Source: Ralstonia sp. A12
GTDB lineage: Bacteria > Pseudomonadota > Gammaproteobacteria > Burkholderiales > Burkholderiaceae
Length of the DNA stretch: 64,000 nt
Assembly: GCF_000801955.1 (NCBI RefSeq)
Contig: NZ_JSZO01000014.1
Coordinates: 124,001 to 188,000 of the forward strand
Direction: 5' to 3'
The stretch's first letter is position 1. Each line of letters starts with the position of its first letter. Of the stretch, positions 25,270 to 35,125 are shown one piece after another. A program made the position numbers and the translations under genes. A model generated the notes under the pieces. That model worked only from the letters and a program-made list of their open reading frames with translations. It had not been told where the DNA came from and did not search any database.

Positions 25270-25304
25270 CGTGTCGCGCCCGAAGACGCGACGGTGCGGC
25301 AACC

Positions 25305-25931
25305 TTAGGCAGCCGGCTTGTCTTCGCCTGCAGCAGCAGCGCCTTCTTCGGCGGCGGCGGACTTCTCGCCAGCCGGCACGCTGATGTTGGCCACAGCCGG
25401 GTTCTCATCGCCACCGTGGGTGAGGATGGTCACGCCCTTCGGCAGCTTCAGGTCGGAGATGTGCAGGGTCTGGCCGATTTCCAGGGTGCCCAGATCCACT
25501 TCGATGAACTCCGGCAGGTCGGCCGGCAGGCACGACACTTCAACGTCGTTCAGGATGTGGTTCACGATGCCGTGGCCCAGCTTCACGCCCGGTGCGGATT
25601 CCTGGTTCAGGAAGTGCAGCGGCACCTTGACGTGGATCTTTTCCTTGGCCGAGACGCGTTGGAAGTCGATGTGCAGAACCAGTTGCTTGAACGGGTGCAG
25701 TTGGAAATCGCGCAGCAGCGCCTTTTCCACCTTGCCAGCCACTTCGATGTCGAGGATCGACGAGTGGAAGGCTTCCTTCTTCAGCGCGTGGTACAGCGCG
25801 TTGTGATCGAGTTCGATCATCTTCGGTTCGGCTTCACCGCCGTAGATGATGCCCGGGGTCTTGCCGGCGTTGCGCAGGCGGCGGCTCGCACCAGTGCCCT
25901 GAACGCTACGCTCGAAAGCGACAACTTTCAT
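25305..25931 (-). CDS. rplY: 50S ribosomal protein L25, general stress protein Ctc form
   Basis: A 208-residue L25/TL5/Ctc protein binding 5S rRNA. The N-terminal L25 domain ([26 protein letters not shown]) is followed by the TL5/Ctc beta domain (about 95-190). The Ala/Glu-rich tail ([20 protein letters not shown]) is disordered. ATG 25931 is chosen; the further 26 codons of the open frame look non-coding. A TATAAT on the minus strand at 26055-26060 is a likely -10, giving it its own promoter after prs. Confidence 0.95.
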   Translation of the reverse strand: MKVVAFERSVQGTGASRRLRNAGKTPGIIYGGEAEPKMIELDHNALYHALKKEAFHSSILDIEVAGKVEKALLRDFQLHPFKQLVLHIDFQRVSAKEKIHVKVPLHFLNQESAPGVKLGHGIVNHILNDVEVSCLPADLPEFIEVDLGTLEIGQTLHISDLKLPKGVTILTHGGDENPAVANISVPAGEKSAAAEEGAAAAGEDKPAA

Positions 25932-26054
25932 GTTTGCTCCAAACGAAAAAAGACGACTCGCGACCAAGCCGTCTGGTGAACGGGGCGCCATATTGCGCCC
26001 CGCAGACACCGCAGAAGTGCCGTCTAATCGACGTTTTCTGCAGTAAAGCCTTGA

Positions 26055-26060
26055 ATTATA
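26055..26060 (-). promoter_or_regulatory. candidate -10 box for rplY
   Basis: The minus strand reads TATAAT at this site, about 125 bases before the rplY start and just after the prs stop. The matching -35 is weak (TCAGCA at 17-base spacing). Confidence 0.4.
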
Positions 26061-26084
26061 ACAGGGACCCGCAGATTTGCTGAA

Positions 26085-27035
26085 TTATTCAGCAAACAGC
26101 GACATGATCGAGTCGCCGCGCACGATGCGCGTGAAGGTCTCGGCCAGCAGCGGGGCGGTCGAGAGCTGGCGGATCTTGCCGCACTTGAGGGCATCGTCGC
26201 GCAGCGGAATGGTGTCCGTCACGACCACTTCGTCGAGTGCCGAGTCTGCGATGCGGGCAGCGGCGCCGCCCGACAGCACCGGGTGCGTACAGTACGAGAA
26301 CACCTGCTTGGCGCCGCGCTCCTTGAGCACCTGGGCGGCTTTGCACAGCGTGCCCCCAGTGTCGATCATGTCGTCCATGATCACGCAGTTGCGGCCTTCG
26401 ACTTCACCGATGATGTTCATCACCTCGGCCACGTTGGCCTTGGGGCGACGCTTGTCGATGATGGCGAGGTCGGTGTTGAGCTGCTTGGCGAGCGCACGGG
26501 CGCGCACCACACCGCCAACGTCTGGCGACACCACCAGCAGATCGCTGTAGTTCTTCTTGCGCAGGTCTTCGAGCAGGACGGGCGACGCGTAGATGTTGTC
26601 GACCGGGATATCGAAGAAGCCTTGAATCTGGTCGGCGTGGAGGTCCATCGTCAGCACGCGCTCGACGCCGGCGACTTCCAGCATGTTGGCCACGACCTTG
26701 GCCGTGATGGCCACACGCGCCGAACGCGGGCGGCGGTCCTGGCGGGCATAGCCGAAGTAGGGGATGGCTGCCGTGATGCGGCGGGCGGACGCGCGCTTGA
26801 GCGCGTCGACCATCACCATCAGTTCCATCAGGTTGTCGTTGGTCGGGGCGCAGGTGGATTGCAGGATGAACACGTGCTTGCCGCGCACGTTCTCCTGGAT
26901 CTCGACCTGAACTTCACCATCGGAGAATCGGCCGACGAGGGCCTTGCCGAGCGGGATGCCTAGGTGCTTGACGACAGCTTCGGCGAGTTTCGGGTTGGCG
27001 TTGCCGGTAAAAACCATCAAGCCTTCGCTGCTCAT
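26085..27035 (-). CDS. prs: ribose-phosphate pyrophosphokinase
   Basis: A 316-residue PRPP synthase (ribose-5-phosphate + ATP). Landmarks: [18 protein letters not shown] at the N-terminus, [15 protein letters not shown], the flexible catalytic loop [11 protein letters not shown], and the PRPP-binding motif [13 protein letters not shown]. Length is standard for class I enzymes. It supplies PRPP for nucleotides, His, Trp and NAD. Transcribed on the minus strand after tRNA-Gln and before rplY. Confidence 0.97.
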   Translation of the reverse strand: MSSEGLMVFTGNANPKLAEAVVKHLGIPLGKALVGRFSDGEVQVEIQENVRGKHVFILQSTCAPTNDNLMELMVMVDALKRASARRITAAIPYFGYARQDRRPRSARVAITAKVVANMLEVAGVERVLTMDLHADQIQGFFDIPVDNIYASPVLLEDLRKKNYSDLLVVSPDVGGVVRARALAKQLNTDLAIIDKRRPKANVAEVMNIIGEVEGRNCVIMDDMIDTGGTLCKAAQVLKERGAKQVFSYCTHPVLSGGAAARIADSALDEVVVTDTIPLRDDALKCGKIRQLSTAPLLAETFTRIVRGDSIMSLFAE

Positions 27036-27117
27036 CGGGGCACCTGTTTTTCGACTTCAGACGCGCCGGTTGGCTGAAACACCAACCGGGCTATTGCTGG
27101 GAACTATAAGGAAGAAA

Positions 27118-27194
27118 TGGCAGGGGCGGAAGGATTCGAACCTACGCATGCCGGAATCAAAATCCGGTGCCTTAACCAGCTTGGCGACGCCCCT
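27118..27194 (-). tRNA. tRNA-Gln(TTG)
   Basis: Reading the minus strand gives an acceptor stem AGGGGCG/CGCCCCT, discriminator G and an encoded CCA. The anticodon stem CCGGA/TCCGG holds the loop TTTTGAT, so the anticodon is TTG for glutamine. The T arm has GGTTCGAATCC. Total is 77 bases including CCA. It lies between ispE and prs, as expected in this lineage. Confidence 0.96.
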
Positions 27195-27244
27195 ACACAA
27201 CCGATCGGTTACTGCTTCCATTGCAGAAGCAATAACTGCAAACC

Positions 27245-28114
27245 TTACACAGCAAATCGCTCAAGCGGATGATGCGACAGACCTGCCACACACCGACCTT
27301 CCCACTCGGAAGGCACCTGATCCGCTACCACTTGCGCATGCTCAACGTTATTGAACGGAGCAAACACGCAGGCGCCGGATCCGGTCATTCTTGCCAGAGG
27401 GCTGAACTGACGCAGCCAGGCAAGTGCTCGGGCGATTTCGCCGTATTTCCTTTCCGCCACCGCTTGCAGATCGTTGCGACCGTAAGCGAAAACAATTTGT
27501 TGGTCAGGAAAGTCCGTAATTATGGTGAGTGGCGTGTCGCGTGTCAACCCTTCATCTGAAAAAATTGCGGGGGTAGGCACATGCACGCGTGGATGGATGA
27601 CAACGAACGTTGCCGGCGGCAGCGTGACGGGCGTGAGTTCTTCACCGATGCCTTCAGCGAAGGCGTTCTGGCCGAACACGAAGAAGGGCACGTCGGCGCC
27701 GAGTTTCAGGCCCAGTGCCATCAGCGTCGTGCGCGGCAGGTCGAGGCCCCACAGGCGATTGAGCGCGAGCAGCGTGGTGGCCGCGTCGGACGAGCCGCCA
27801 CCAATGCCGCCACCCATCGGCAGGCGTTTCTCGACGGCGATGTCGGCGCCGTAGGTGCAGCCGGTTTCAGTCTGCAGCAGGCGCGCGGCACGCATCACGA
27901 GATCTTCGTCGGCCGGCACGCCGGGCACATCGGTGGTGCGCGCGAGGCGGCCATCAGCGCGTCGCGAGAAGTGCAACGTGTCAGACCAGTCGATGAGTTG
28001 GAAGACCGTCTGCAACAGATGGTAGCCGTCGGGCCGGCGGCCGACCACGTGCAGAAAGAGATTGAGTTTGGCGGGCGCGGGGCAATCGCGCAGCTCGGTG
28101 AACGCGGAAGTCAT
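27245..28114 (-). CDS. ispE: 4-diphosphocytidyl-2-C-methyl-D-erythritol kinase
   Basis: A 289-residue GHMP kinase, fourth step of the non-mevalonate isoprenoid pathway. Motif 1 reads [21 protein letters not shown]; the ATP-binding glycine-rich loop is [14 protein letters not shown] (about 100-113); motif 3 is [14 protein letters not shown]. It follows lolB by 18 bases and precedes tRNA-Gln. Confidence 0.96.
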   Translation of the reverse strand: MTSAFTELRDCPAPAKLNLFLHVVGRRPDGYHLLQTVFQLIDWSDTLHFSRRADGRLARTTDVPGVPADEDLVMRAARLLQTETGCTYGADIAVEKRLPMGGGIGGGSSDAATTLLALNRLWGLDLPRTTLMALGLKLGADVPFFVFGQNAFAEGIGEELTPVTLPPATFVVIHPRVHVPTPAIFSDEGLTRDTPLTIITDFPDQQIVFAYGRNDLQAVAERKYGEIARALAWLRQFSPLARMTGSGACVFAPFNNVEHAQVVADQVPSEWEGRCVAGLSHHPLERFAV

Positions 28115-28132
28115 GGTGAGGCGATGACGACG

Positions 28133-28750
28133 TTACTGGTCCAGCACGAGCCGCACGGTGAGCGGTCCGTTGGTGCCGGTGCTCTGCTGGCGATCAAGAT
28201 CGAGCCGGCGGATGCGCGCATCGGCAGACGTGTCGTCTGTCCAGGCGACGTAGTGCACGGTCCAGCCGTTCTGTTCGATGGTCTCGGGGCGTGATTGCGC
28301 GTCGCGTGCCACGCGGGCCGGCGTGCCGGGGGCGGGGCGGGCGCGCAGCCAGTCGCGCAGGCCAGACACCGGCAGCGAGAAGCCGAGCGCATCCTGCATC
28401 AGCGTGTCGACTTCGGGTGCGCGGCGCGGCGGCTGGTTGGGCAATTCGAGCGTGGCGCCCTGAGTGTTTTGGCTGACCACCGCCATCGTCTGGCCTAGCG
28501 GCGACATCAGTTCAAGCTGCACATCGGTGCCGCGCTCGCGCCACAGGAAGCTGCCCACCGCGCTTTGCTCGGCGTTGCCTTGCATGTAGCGCGCGGAGAA
28601 GCGGCCCTGGTAGCGCGTGACGGTGGCGTCGTTGTCTTGCGTGCCGGCGAAGAGGTCGTTGGTCGGGCGCACGCTCGCGCAGCCGGCAAACAGCGCACAA
28701 CTCGCGCCCAGCACCAGTGCGCCGAGTACGCGGGAAAACTGCAGCGTCAT
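28133..28750 (-). CDS. lolB: outer membrane lipoprotein receptor LolB
   Basis: A 205-residue lipoprotein that accepts lipoproteins from LolA and inserts them in the outer membrane. Signal peptide ends LFAGCAS, with Cys24 as the lipidation site. The mature domain has the LolB pattern [37 protein letters not shown] and a C-terminal IRRLDLDR strand. ATG 28750 is chosen (AAGG upstream); a TTG five codons earlier overlaps the upstream stop and would be an alternative. It sits between the TPR gene and ispE. Confidence 0.92.
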   Translation of the reverse strand: MTLQFSRVLGALVLGASCALFAGCASVRPTNDLFAGTQDNDATVTRYQGRFSARYMQGNAEQSAVGSFLWRERGTDVQLELMSPLGQTMAVVSQNTQGATLELPNQPPRRAPEVDTLMQDALGFSLPVSGLRDWLRARPAPGTPARVARDAQSRPETIEQNGWTVHYVAWTDDTSADARIRRLDLDRQQSTGTNGPLTVRLVLDQ

Positions 28751-28761
28751 CCGCGGTGCCT

Positions 28762-30690
28762 TCAATTGGCGCTCACGGGAGCGCCGGGAATCGGCTGGCC
28801 GAAGCGGCGCAGCGTGTCGCGCAGGGTGTTGTCATTGATGTCGAGCTTGGCCGCTTCCGTCCAGATCTTGCGCGCATCGTCCTGTTTGCCCGATTGCCAC
28901 AGCACTTCACCCAGGTGGGCGCCGATCTCGGCCTGCGGGGCGCTCGACCATGCCTTGCGCAGGATGTCGGTGGCGGCAGGCAGATCGCCGCGGCGGTATT
29001 TGACCCAGCCCAGGCTGTCGGCGATGTAGGGATCATCCGGCGCCAGCGACACGGCCTTCTCCAGCAGTTCCTGTGCTTCCTGCAGGCGTACGTTGCGATC
29101 GGCCAGCGAGTAGCCAAGTGCGTTGTAGCCGATGGCCTGGCCGGGGCGCAGGTCGATCACCTTGCGCAGCAGCGTCTCCATGTTGTCGTAGTGGCCGTCG
29201 TGCTCTTCGAGCATGGACAGCTGGTACGTGTATTCGACATTGTCCGGGTCGGCCCTCAGCAACTCGTTGACGCGGGCGCGGGCGCGGCCATAGGCCTTGG
29301 CGTCCATCAGCATGCCGATCTCGGCCTGGCGAATGCCATCCATCAGGGCCTGGCGGCGTGGGCCGTCAGGAATGTCTTCCGCATCGGCAACGAGTTCGTC
29401 GAAGGTTTGCTGTGCTTCGTCGATGCGGCGCAGCTTGCCGAGCAACTGGCCGCGCTTGATGCCGGCGGCCAGCGCGGTTTGGCCGTCGGCATCGCCGTTG
29501 GCCGAGCCGGTGATCTTGTCGACCCAGACCAGTGCGCCGGCGTAATCGTGCTTTTCCTCGGCGAGTTGGGCGAGGCCCTGGTAGCCGGGCTCGGGGCTCA
29601 GCGTGGGCGACTTGGCGGTGGCCGCGACGTATTCCTTCAGATAGCGTTCTGCAGTGTCGTACTGGCGCTGTTGCAGTGTCAGCAGGCCGAGCGCCAGCGT
29701 GATGCGCGCGTCATTGGGGGCGATTTTTTTGAGCGCTTCGAATTCGCCGCGGGCCTTGTCCTGTTGATCGCGCACAAGGTACATGCGGGCGAGCGCGAGG
29801 TGGCCGTCGATGGAGGCGGGCGCCGCCTTCAGGAAGGTGCGCAGGCCGGCAATGGCGGCATCGGGGTCGTCATCGGCGCGCAGTTCGGCGGCCAGGATGG
29901 CGGCATCTTCATAGCCGGGGCGCAGCTTGAGGGCGGTGTCCAACTCTGCCAGCCCGCCCGGCACATCCTTGGCGACGACCTTGGCGCGTGCCAGAGCGAG
30001 ATGCGTTTCCGGGCGCTGCATGTCGTGCGCGGCGATGCGCTGGAGTGCCGCCACGGCGCCGGCAGGGTCGGTGCTCTTGGACATCTGCTGCTGCAGTTGC
30101 AGGATGGCGTCGGCACGCTGGCCGGGCGACACCTTGTTCAACTGCGCCTGCAGCATAGGCTCGACTTCGGACCATTTGCCTGTGGCCACCAGCAGAAGCT
30201 GCTGCACCTGGCGCGCGGGCATGGAGGTCGGCGACAGCTCGACCCACAGTCGCGAGGCGGTCAGCGCCTGTGCTGGCGAGCGGGTCAGGAAGGCGATTTC
30301 GGTGGCGCGCTGGGCGAAGCGCGGGTCGCGCGTGTCTTGCGCGAGATCCAGGTAGGTGCGGTACGCCGGCTCGACCAGCCCGCGCTGCAGTGAGATCTCC
30401 GACGCCAGCACGCGGTACATGATGTCTTGATCGAGCGCGATCGACGGCAGATCGGTGCGCTCCGAATTCAGCAGGCTGCCACGCGAGCGTGAGCGTTCAA
30501 GCTGGATGGTGGGGCGGCTGCCATCTTGTGCTACCTGTGCGACCAGTGGTGCCACGGCGTTTGGGTTTGCCGCCCATGCCGGCAGACCCGCCAGCCCTCC
30601 CGCAACCAGCGAGGCGAGCAGGATCGCTCGGCTGCGCGGAAATCGCCGCGGACGTTGCATCGCAGGCGAACGGGAGAAAGCGTGGGGCAT
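28762..30690 (-). CDS. exported tetratricopeptide-repeat protein
   Basis: A 642-residue protein with a signal sequence (about residues 20-40, ending PAWAA). The remainder is about a dozen TPR-like helical repeats, clearest near the end ([47 protein letters not shown] in pieces). Its place directly upstream of lolB is conserved in beta-proteobacteria and suggests a role at the outer membrane, but function is not established. Start is ATG 30690 or, less likely, 30660. The promoter region is shared with mutM and contains a palindrome. Confidence 0.85.
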   Translation of the reverse strand: MPHAFSRSPAMQRPRRFPRSRAILLASLVAGGLAGLPAWAANPNAVAPLVAQVAQDGSRPTIQLERSRSRGSLLNSERTDLPSIALDQDIMYRVLASEISLQRGLVEPAYRTYLDLAQDTRDPRFAQRATEIAFLTRSPAQALTASRLWVELSPTSMPARQVQQLLLVATGKWSEVEPMLQAQLNKVSPGQRADAILQLQQQMSKSTDPAGAVAALQRIAAHDMQRPETHLALARAKVVAKDVPGGLAELDTALKLRPGYEDAAILAAELRADDDPDAAIAGLRTFLKAAPASIDGHLALARMYLVRDQQDKARGEFEALKKIAPNDARITLALGLLTLQQRQYDTAERYLKEYVAATAKSPTLSPEPGYQGLAQLAEEKHDYAGALVWVDKITGSANGDADGQTALAAGIKRGQLLGKLRRIDEAQQTFDELVADAEDIPDGPRRQALMDGIRQAEIGMLMDAKAYGRARARVNELLRADPDNVEYTYQLSMLEEHDGHYDNMETLLRKVIDLRPGQAIGYNALGYSLADRNVRLQEAQELLEKAVSLAPDDPYIADSLGWVKYRRGDLPAATDILRKAWSSAPQAEIGAHLGEVLWQSGKQDDARKIWTEAAKLDINDNTLRDTLRRFGQPIPGAPVSAN

Positions 30691-30720
30691 GGTCTTGAAG
30701 CTCCAGATGGGGTTCAGGGC

Positions 30721-30742
30721 ATTGTAGCCTGACCGCTACAAT
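30721..30742. promoter_or_regulatory. inverted repeat with divergent TACAAT boxes between TPR gene and mutM
   Basis: ATTGTAGC, six bases, GCTACAAT is a perfect 8-bp inverted repeat. Each arm contains TACAAT, a usable -10, one on each strand. It could therefore be a pair of face-to-face promoters or an operator controlling both divergent genes. Confidence 0.45.
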
Positions 30743-30790
30743 CGCCCGCATCGTAAAAAAGGTTGGAGCAGCACATGCGACGGAGGTTCG

Positions 30791-31654
30791 ATGCCTGAAC
30801 TGCCAGAGGTGGAAGTCACCCGCCTGGGTTTGCTACCGCATATTACGGGGCGACGTATCGTGCGCGCGGTGGTGCGCCACCACGGGTTGCGCTGGCCGGT
30901 CGATCCTGCCTTGCCGGCGTTGCTCGCCGGCCTGACCGTCACGCGCCTGCTGCGCCGTGGCAAGTATCTGCTGATCGAATGCATGCCCGACGCAGGCCAC
31001 GCCGATGCTGCTGGTGGCTGGCTGCTGATTCACCTTGGCATGACCGGCACGCTGCGTGTGCTGGAAGCCCCGGTTTCACCCGGTACGCACGATCACATCG
31101 ACTTGGAGCTGGTCGATGCAACCGGCGTGCCGATCACGCTGCGCTATCGTGATCCGCGCCGTTTTGGTGCCGTGCTTTGGCACCCAGGCGATGAAGCGGG
31201 TTTGGCCGAGCACCCGCTGCTGCGCAACCTCGGCATCGAGCCCTTCGATGCGCGTTTCGACGGCGATTGGATGTACACCCGCACGCGCGGGCGCAGCGTT
31301 GCCATCAAATCGGCGTTGCTGGCGGGCGATATCGTGGTCGGCGTGGGCAATATCTACTGCTCGGAAAGCCTGTTCCGGGCCGGCATCCGGCCAACCACGG
31401 CGGCCGGGCGCATCAGCCGGCCGCGTTACGCCGCGCTGGCGGAGGCGATTCGCGCCACGCTGGCCGATGCGATCGACCGGGGTGGCAGCACGCTGCGCGA
31501 TTTCGTCGGTTCCGACGGCCAGAGCGGGTATTTCCAACTTGAGGCGTTCGTGTACGACCGGGCCGGTCTCCCATGCCGCGTGTGCGGCACGCCGATCCGC
31601 CAGATCGTCCAGGGGCAGCGCTCCACCTTCTACTGCCCGACCTGCCAGCGCTGA
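30791..31654 (+). CDS. mutM: formamidopyrimidine-DNA glycosylase (Fpg/MutM)
   Basis: A 287-residue base-excision enzyme removing 8-oxoguanine. After Met removal the catalytic Pro and Glu are in [14 protein letters not shown]. The conserved Lys is in LRRGKYLL. The helix-two-turn-helix segment includes [14 protein letters not shown], and a C-terminal zinc finger closes the protein ([10 protein letters not shown], then FYCPTCQR). It is somewhat longer than E. coli Fpg (269) through small insertions. It lies near mutY, which acts in the same 8-oxoG pathway, with a dynamin-like gene between. Confidence 0.97.
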   Translation: MPELPEVEVTRLGLLPHITGRRIVRAVVRHHGLRWPVDPALPALLAGLTVTRLLRRGKYLLIECMPDAGHADAAGGWLLIHLGMTGTLRVLEAPVSPGTHDHIDLELVDATGVPITLRYRDPRRFGAVLWHPGDEAGLAEHPLLRNLGIEPFDARFDGDWMYTRTRGRSVAIKSALLAGDIVVGVGNIYCSESLFRAGIRPTTAAGRISRPRYAALAEAIRATLADAIDRGGSTLRDFVGSDGQSGYFQLEAFVYDRAGLPCRVCGTPIRQIVQGQRSTFYCPTCQR

Positions 31655-31907
31655 AGCGCCTTCCGGAGAGATTCGCCCGTCATTTCGCAAGGTTTTCGAA
31701 GGGGGGTAGCGGGCCGCCGATGGCATCCCGCAACACTTGGCTAGCCGGCCCGGACAAGTCGGTGGAAAGTTCTCCCGGAACCTGTCGGTTCCCTGTATCG
31801 TTCCACCTAAATTTGTGCATTTCTGTGCCGTAATTGGGCGGTATCTGCGATGCCGAGGGGGCGCGCGCATTTTCATGGTCGGGGCGCGCACACAATAAGA
31901 CAGAACG

Positions 31908-33851
31908 ATGAACAACACACTGAGCACACAGTTCGAGCAGTACGGTACCTGGCGCGCTTCGGTTCTGCAGTCGGTGGGAGAATTCCAGGACTGGCTGCAA
32001 GACCAGGAGCTGTACGACGCCCAGGCCGACATGCGCGCCCAGCGCATTCGCGGCGTTCTGCGCAGCGACAAGCTCAAGGTCGCTTTCATTGCCGAGTTCT
32101 CTCGCGGCAAGAGCGAACTGATCAACGCCATCTTCTTTGCAGACTTTGGCCGCCGCATTCTGCCGTCGTCGGCGGGCCGGACCACGATGTGTCCGACCGA
32201 ACTGATGTACGACGAAAGCTATCCGCCGTCGATCCGTCTGCTGCCGATCGAGACGCGTCTGCACGATGCGTCGACGGCCGACTTCCGCGATGCCGGCAGC
32301 CACTGGCTGTCGGTGCCGCTCGATCCGTCGTCGCCCGAGGGCATGCTCGAAGCGTTCCGCCACGTGGTGGAAACCGTGCGCGTGCCCAAGGAAGAAGCCG
32401 AGCAGCTTGGCCTGTACAACGATGCGGATCCTGACGCCGCCTTTTCGGTGGACGCCGCCGGCACGGTGGAAGTGTCGAAGTGGCGTCACGCGATCATCAA
32501 TTTCCCGCATCCGATGCTCAAGCAGGGTCTGGTGATCCTGGATACGCCGGGCCTGAACGCCATCGGTACGGAGCCTGAGCTGACGCTGCGCCTGATTCCG
32601 GATGCGCACGTCGTCGTGTTCGTGCTGGCAGCGGACGCGGGCGTGACCAAGAGCGATCTGGAGCTGTGGCGCTCGCACGTGGGCGGTGGCCAGCGCAAGG
32701 GCTGCATCGCCGTGCTCAACAAGGTCGATGGCCTGTGGGACCCGCTCAAGACCGAGCAGGAAGTCGAAGACGAAGTCAGCCGCCAGATCATCACCACGGC
32801 GCAGGTGCTCGATATCGATGTTGAGCGCGTGTATCCGGTGTCAGCGCAGAAGGGTTTGCTGGCCAAGGTTAGCCAGGACCATGAGCTGTTGGCCAAGAGC
32901 CGCTTGCTGGAGCTGGAGTCGGTGCTGTCGGATCAGCTGATTCCGCAGCGTCGCGAGATCGTGACCGAGCAAGTGCAGCTGGCGGTGAAGGACATGTCCG
33001 CCGGTGCTCAGCAACTGCTGCAGATGCGCCGCCGCGACATCGTCGAGCAGTTGTTCGAGCTGCGCGGCCTGCGAGGCAAGAACCACACGATGGTCAAGCA
33101 CATGCTGATGCGTGTGCAGGGCGAGAAGGAAGAGTTCGAGCAGAGCATCGCCAAGTTCCAGGCGTTGCGCACGGTGTTCGGCCGCCACAGCGCGGAGATC
33201 ATCAAGAGCGTGCAGCTCAAACAGATCCGCACGACCATGCGCGAAGCGCGCGAGAAGATGAAGGAGCGCGTGTTCTCGCGCGGCCTGCGCGATGACATGG
33301 ACAAGCTGTTCGGCCACCTGACCGGTCTGGTGCGCGACGCAGCCAACCGCATCGACCAACTGCACCAGATGGTCGACGGCATGTACAAGAAGTTCAACGC
33401 CGAGCACGGCTTCACGCTGTCGCCGCCGCTGCGCTTCCTGGGCACGCGCTACGACGCTGACCTGAAAGAAACGCTGATGCTCGCGCACAACCACTTTGGC
33501 GCGTTCAGCTTCCTGACTCGCCCGAAGCCGCAACTCGTGCACGGTGCGTTCTCGACGGTGGCCAGCCGCGTGCTGGATACCTTCCAGGACATGAACCGCG
33601 ATATCGAGATCTGGCTGAAGTCGGTCATGACGCCGCTGGAAGCGCAGGTGCGCGATCACCAGAAGCAGCTGCGCAAGCGCGTGGATTCGATCGAGCGCAT
33701 CCACGAAGCCACCGACACGCTGGAAGCGCGCATTGCCGAGCTTGAAGCGCTGCTCAACACGCTGGACGAGCGCAGCGGCACGATCGCCCAGTACACCGAT
33801 CGCATTCTTGCGGCCGGGACGCTTCTGGAGCGGCACTCTGTCGCGGCCTGA
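31908..33851 (+). CDS. bacterial dynamin-like GTPase
   Basis: A 647-residue dynamin-superfamily protein. G1 is AEFSRGKS (62-69), where the first glycine of the P-loop is replaced by alanine; G3 is DTPGL from Asp212; G4 is NKVD from Asn271. The region after 330 is long, helical and partly coiled coil. It includes a hydrophobic patch (about 510-535), compatible with the stalk and membrane paddle of dynamins, but no certain transmembrane helix. It stands alone between mutM and mutY with a 253-base leader and its own terminator. In bacteria such proteins remodel or protect membranes; the specific role here is unknown. Confidence 0.85.
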   Translation: MNNTLSTQFEQYGTWRASVLQSVGEFQDWLQDQELYDAQADMRAQRIRGVLRSDKLKVAFIAEFSRGKSELINAIFFADFGRRILPSSAGRTTMCPTELMYDESYPPSIRLLPIETRLHDASTADFRDAGSHWLSVPLDPSSPEGMLEAFRHVVETVRVPKEEAEQLGLYNDADPDAAFSVDAAGTVEVSKWRHAIINFPHPMLKQGLVILDTPGLNAIGTEPELTLRLIPDAHVVVFVLAADAGVTKSDLELWRSHVGGGQRKGCIAVLNKVDGLWDPLKTEQEVEDEVSRQIITTAQVLDIDVERVYPVSAQKGLLAKVSQDHELLAKSRLLELESVLSDQLIPQRREIVTEQVQLAVKDMSAGAQQLLQMRRRDIVEQLFELRGLRGKNHTMVKHMLMRVQGEKEEFEQSIAKFQALRTVFGRHSAEIIKSVQLKQIRTTMREAREKMKERVFSRGLRDDMDKLFGHLTGLVRDAANRIDQLHQMVDGMYKKFNAEHGFTLSPPLRFLGTRYDADLKETLMLAHNHFGAFSFLTRPKPQLVHGAFSTVASRVLDTFQDMNRDIEIWLKSVMTPLEAQVRDHQKQLRKRVDSIERIHEATDTLEARIAELEALLNTLDERSGTIAQYTDRILAAGTLLERHSVAA

Positions 33852-33870
33852 CGTATTTGTTGCCCATGAG

Positions 33871-33892
33871 AAAGGCGCCTGCGGGCGCCTTT
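33871..33892 (+). terminator. intrinsic terminator after the dynamin-like gene
   Basis: A 9-bp stem AAAGGCGCC / GGCGCCTTT with loop TGCG and a T-rich tail, 20 bases after the stop. Confidence 0.92.
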
Positions 33893-33953
33893 TTCGTTCT
33901 GGTAGGATCGCCGCCAGCGTGCACGTTCCGCGCACCGCTTCTTCATCACACGC

Positions 33954-35102
33954 ATGACCGCCACCCCACGCCGCACGCGCCGAGCCGCGCAACCTGCCCC
34001 TGCATTGCCCTCGCTTCCCGATGATTTCGCCGTGCGTGTGATCGCCTGGCAGCAGCGTCATGGCCGTCACCATCTGCCGTGGCAGAACACCGGCGACGCG
34101 TATCGCACGTGGCTGTCGGAGATCATGCTGCAGCAGACGCAGGTGACTGCGGTGCTCGGTTACTACGCGCGCTTCATCGAACGTTTCCCAACCGTGCAGG
34201 CGTTGGCCGCCGCCCCCGCTGATGACGTGATGGCTGCATGGGCTGGCCTGGGCTACTACACACGTGCGCGCAACCTGCATCGCTGCGCGCAGATCGTGGT
34301 GGCCGAGCACGGGGGCATCTTCCCGCGCGATCCCGAGGTGTTGGCGTCGCTGCCGGGCATCGGGCGTTCCACTGCAGCGGCCATCGCGGCGTTTTCGTAT
34401 GGCGTGCGGGCGGCCATTCTCGATGGCAACGTCAAGCGCGTCTTCGCACGCGTGTTCGGCATTGACGGGTTTCCCGGCGACAAGCGCGTCGAAGACACCA
34501 TGTGGCGCATCGCCGAAGCCGTATTGCCGCCGGCTGACGGCATCCAGTCGTACACGCAAGGTTTGATGGACCTGGGCGCGACCGTCTGCACGCGCGGCAA
34601 GCCTGCCTGCCTGACCGGCGAGCGTGCATGTCCGCTCGAATCGTTGTGCGAGGCACGCAGCACCAACCGCGTGATGGAGCTGCCTGTGCCGCGCCCGCGC
34701 AAGGCGATTCCGGAGCGTGCCGCCACCATGGTGATCGCCCTGCACGGTGAAAGCGTGTTGCTACAGCGACGCCCGCAGCGTGGCATCTGGGGCGGGCTGT
34801 GGTCGCTGCCGTTGGTGGGCGAGATGGACGACGCGCTAGACGCGCATCCATTGGACGCAGATGTTGTGCGCCAGGCCGCGCAGGTCTATGGCGCTGTCTC
34901 GGCAGTGGAGGCTGCCGGTGCGCTCACGCACACCTTCACGCATTTCCGCTTGCACATGCATCTGCTGCGCGCGGGCATCGCCAAGCCTGCCGCGCTCGAC
35001 GATGACTGGCGCTGGGTGCCGCTTGCGCAATTGAACTCGGTGGGATTGCCCGCGCCCGTAAAGCTGGCGCTGGAGACATTGGTGCAGCCGAGCCTGATCT
35101 AA
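33954..35102 (+). CDS. mutY: A/G-specific adenine DNA glycosylase
   Basis: A 382-residue enzyme excising A opposite 8-oxoG. The catalytic Glu region is LSEIMLQQTQV; the helix-hairpin-helix is LPGIGRSTAAAI with the GVRAAILDGNVKRV segment carrying the catalytic Asp. The iron-sulphur cysteines are Cys212, Cys219, Cys226 and Cys232, a C-x6-C-x6-C-x5-C spacing. The textbook spacing is C-x6-C-x2-C-x5-C, so four residues are inserted between the second and third. A Nudix-like 8-oxoG recognition domain occupies about 255-375. It shares the GO repair pathway with mutM. Confidence 0.95.
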   Translation: MTATPRRTRRAAQPAPALPSLPDDFAVRVIAWQQRHGRHHLPWQNTGDAYRTWLSEIMLQQTQVTAVLGYYARFIERFPTVQALAAAPADDVMAAWAGLGYYTRARNLHRCAQIVVAEHGGIFPRDPEVLASLPGIGRSTAAAIAAFSYGVRAAILDGNVKRVFARVFGIDGFPGDKRVEDTMWRIAEAVLPPADGIQSYTQGLMDLGATVCTRGKPACLTGERACPLESLCEARSTNRVMELPVPRPRKAIPERAATMVIALHGESVLLQRRPQRGIWGGLWSLPLVGEMDDALDAHPLDADVVRQAAQVYGAVSAVEAAGALTHTFTHFRLHMHLLRAGIAKPAALDDDWRWVPLAQLNSVGLPAPVKLALETLVQPSLI

Positions 35103-35125
35103 GCCTGAGCCCGGCTGGGGCAGCA

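Noticed and set aside
28717-30393. 558-codon open frame on the plus strand opposite the TPR gene
   Set aside because: It mirrors the TPR protein frame and shows composition typical of third-position GC bias, with no recognisable domain.
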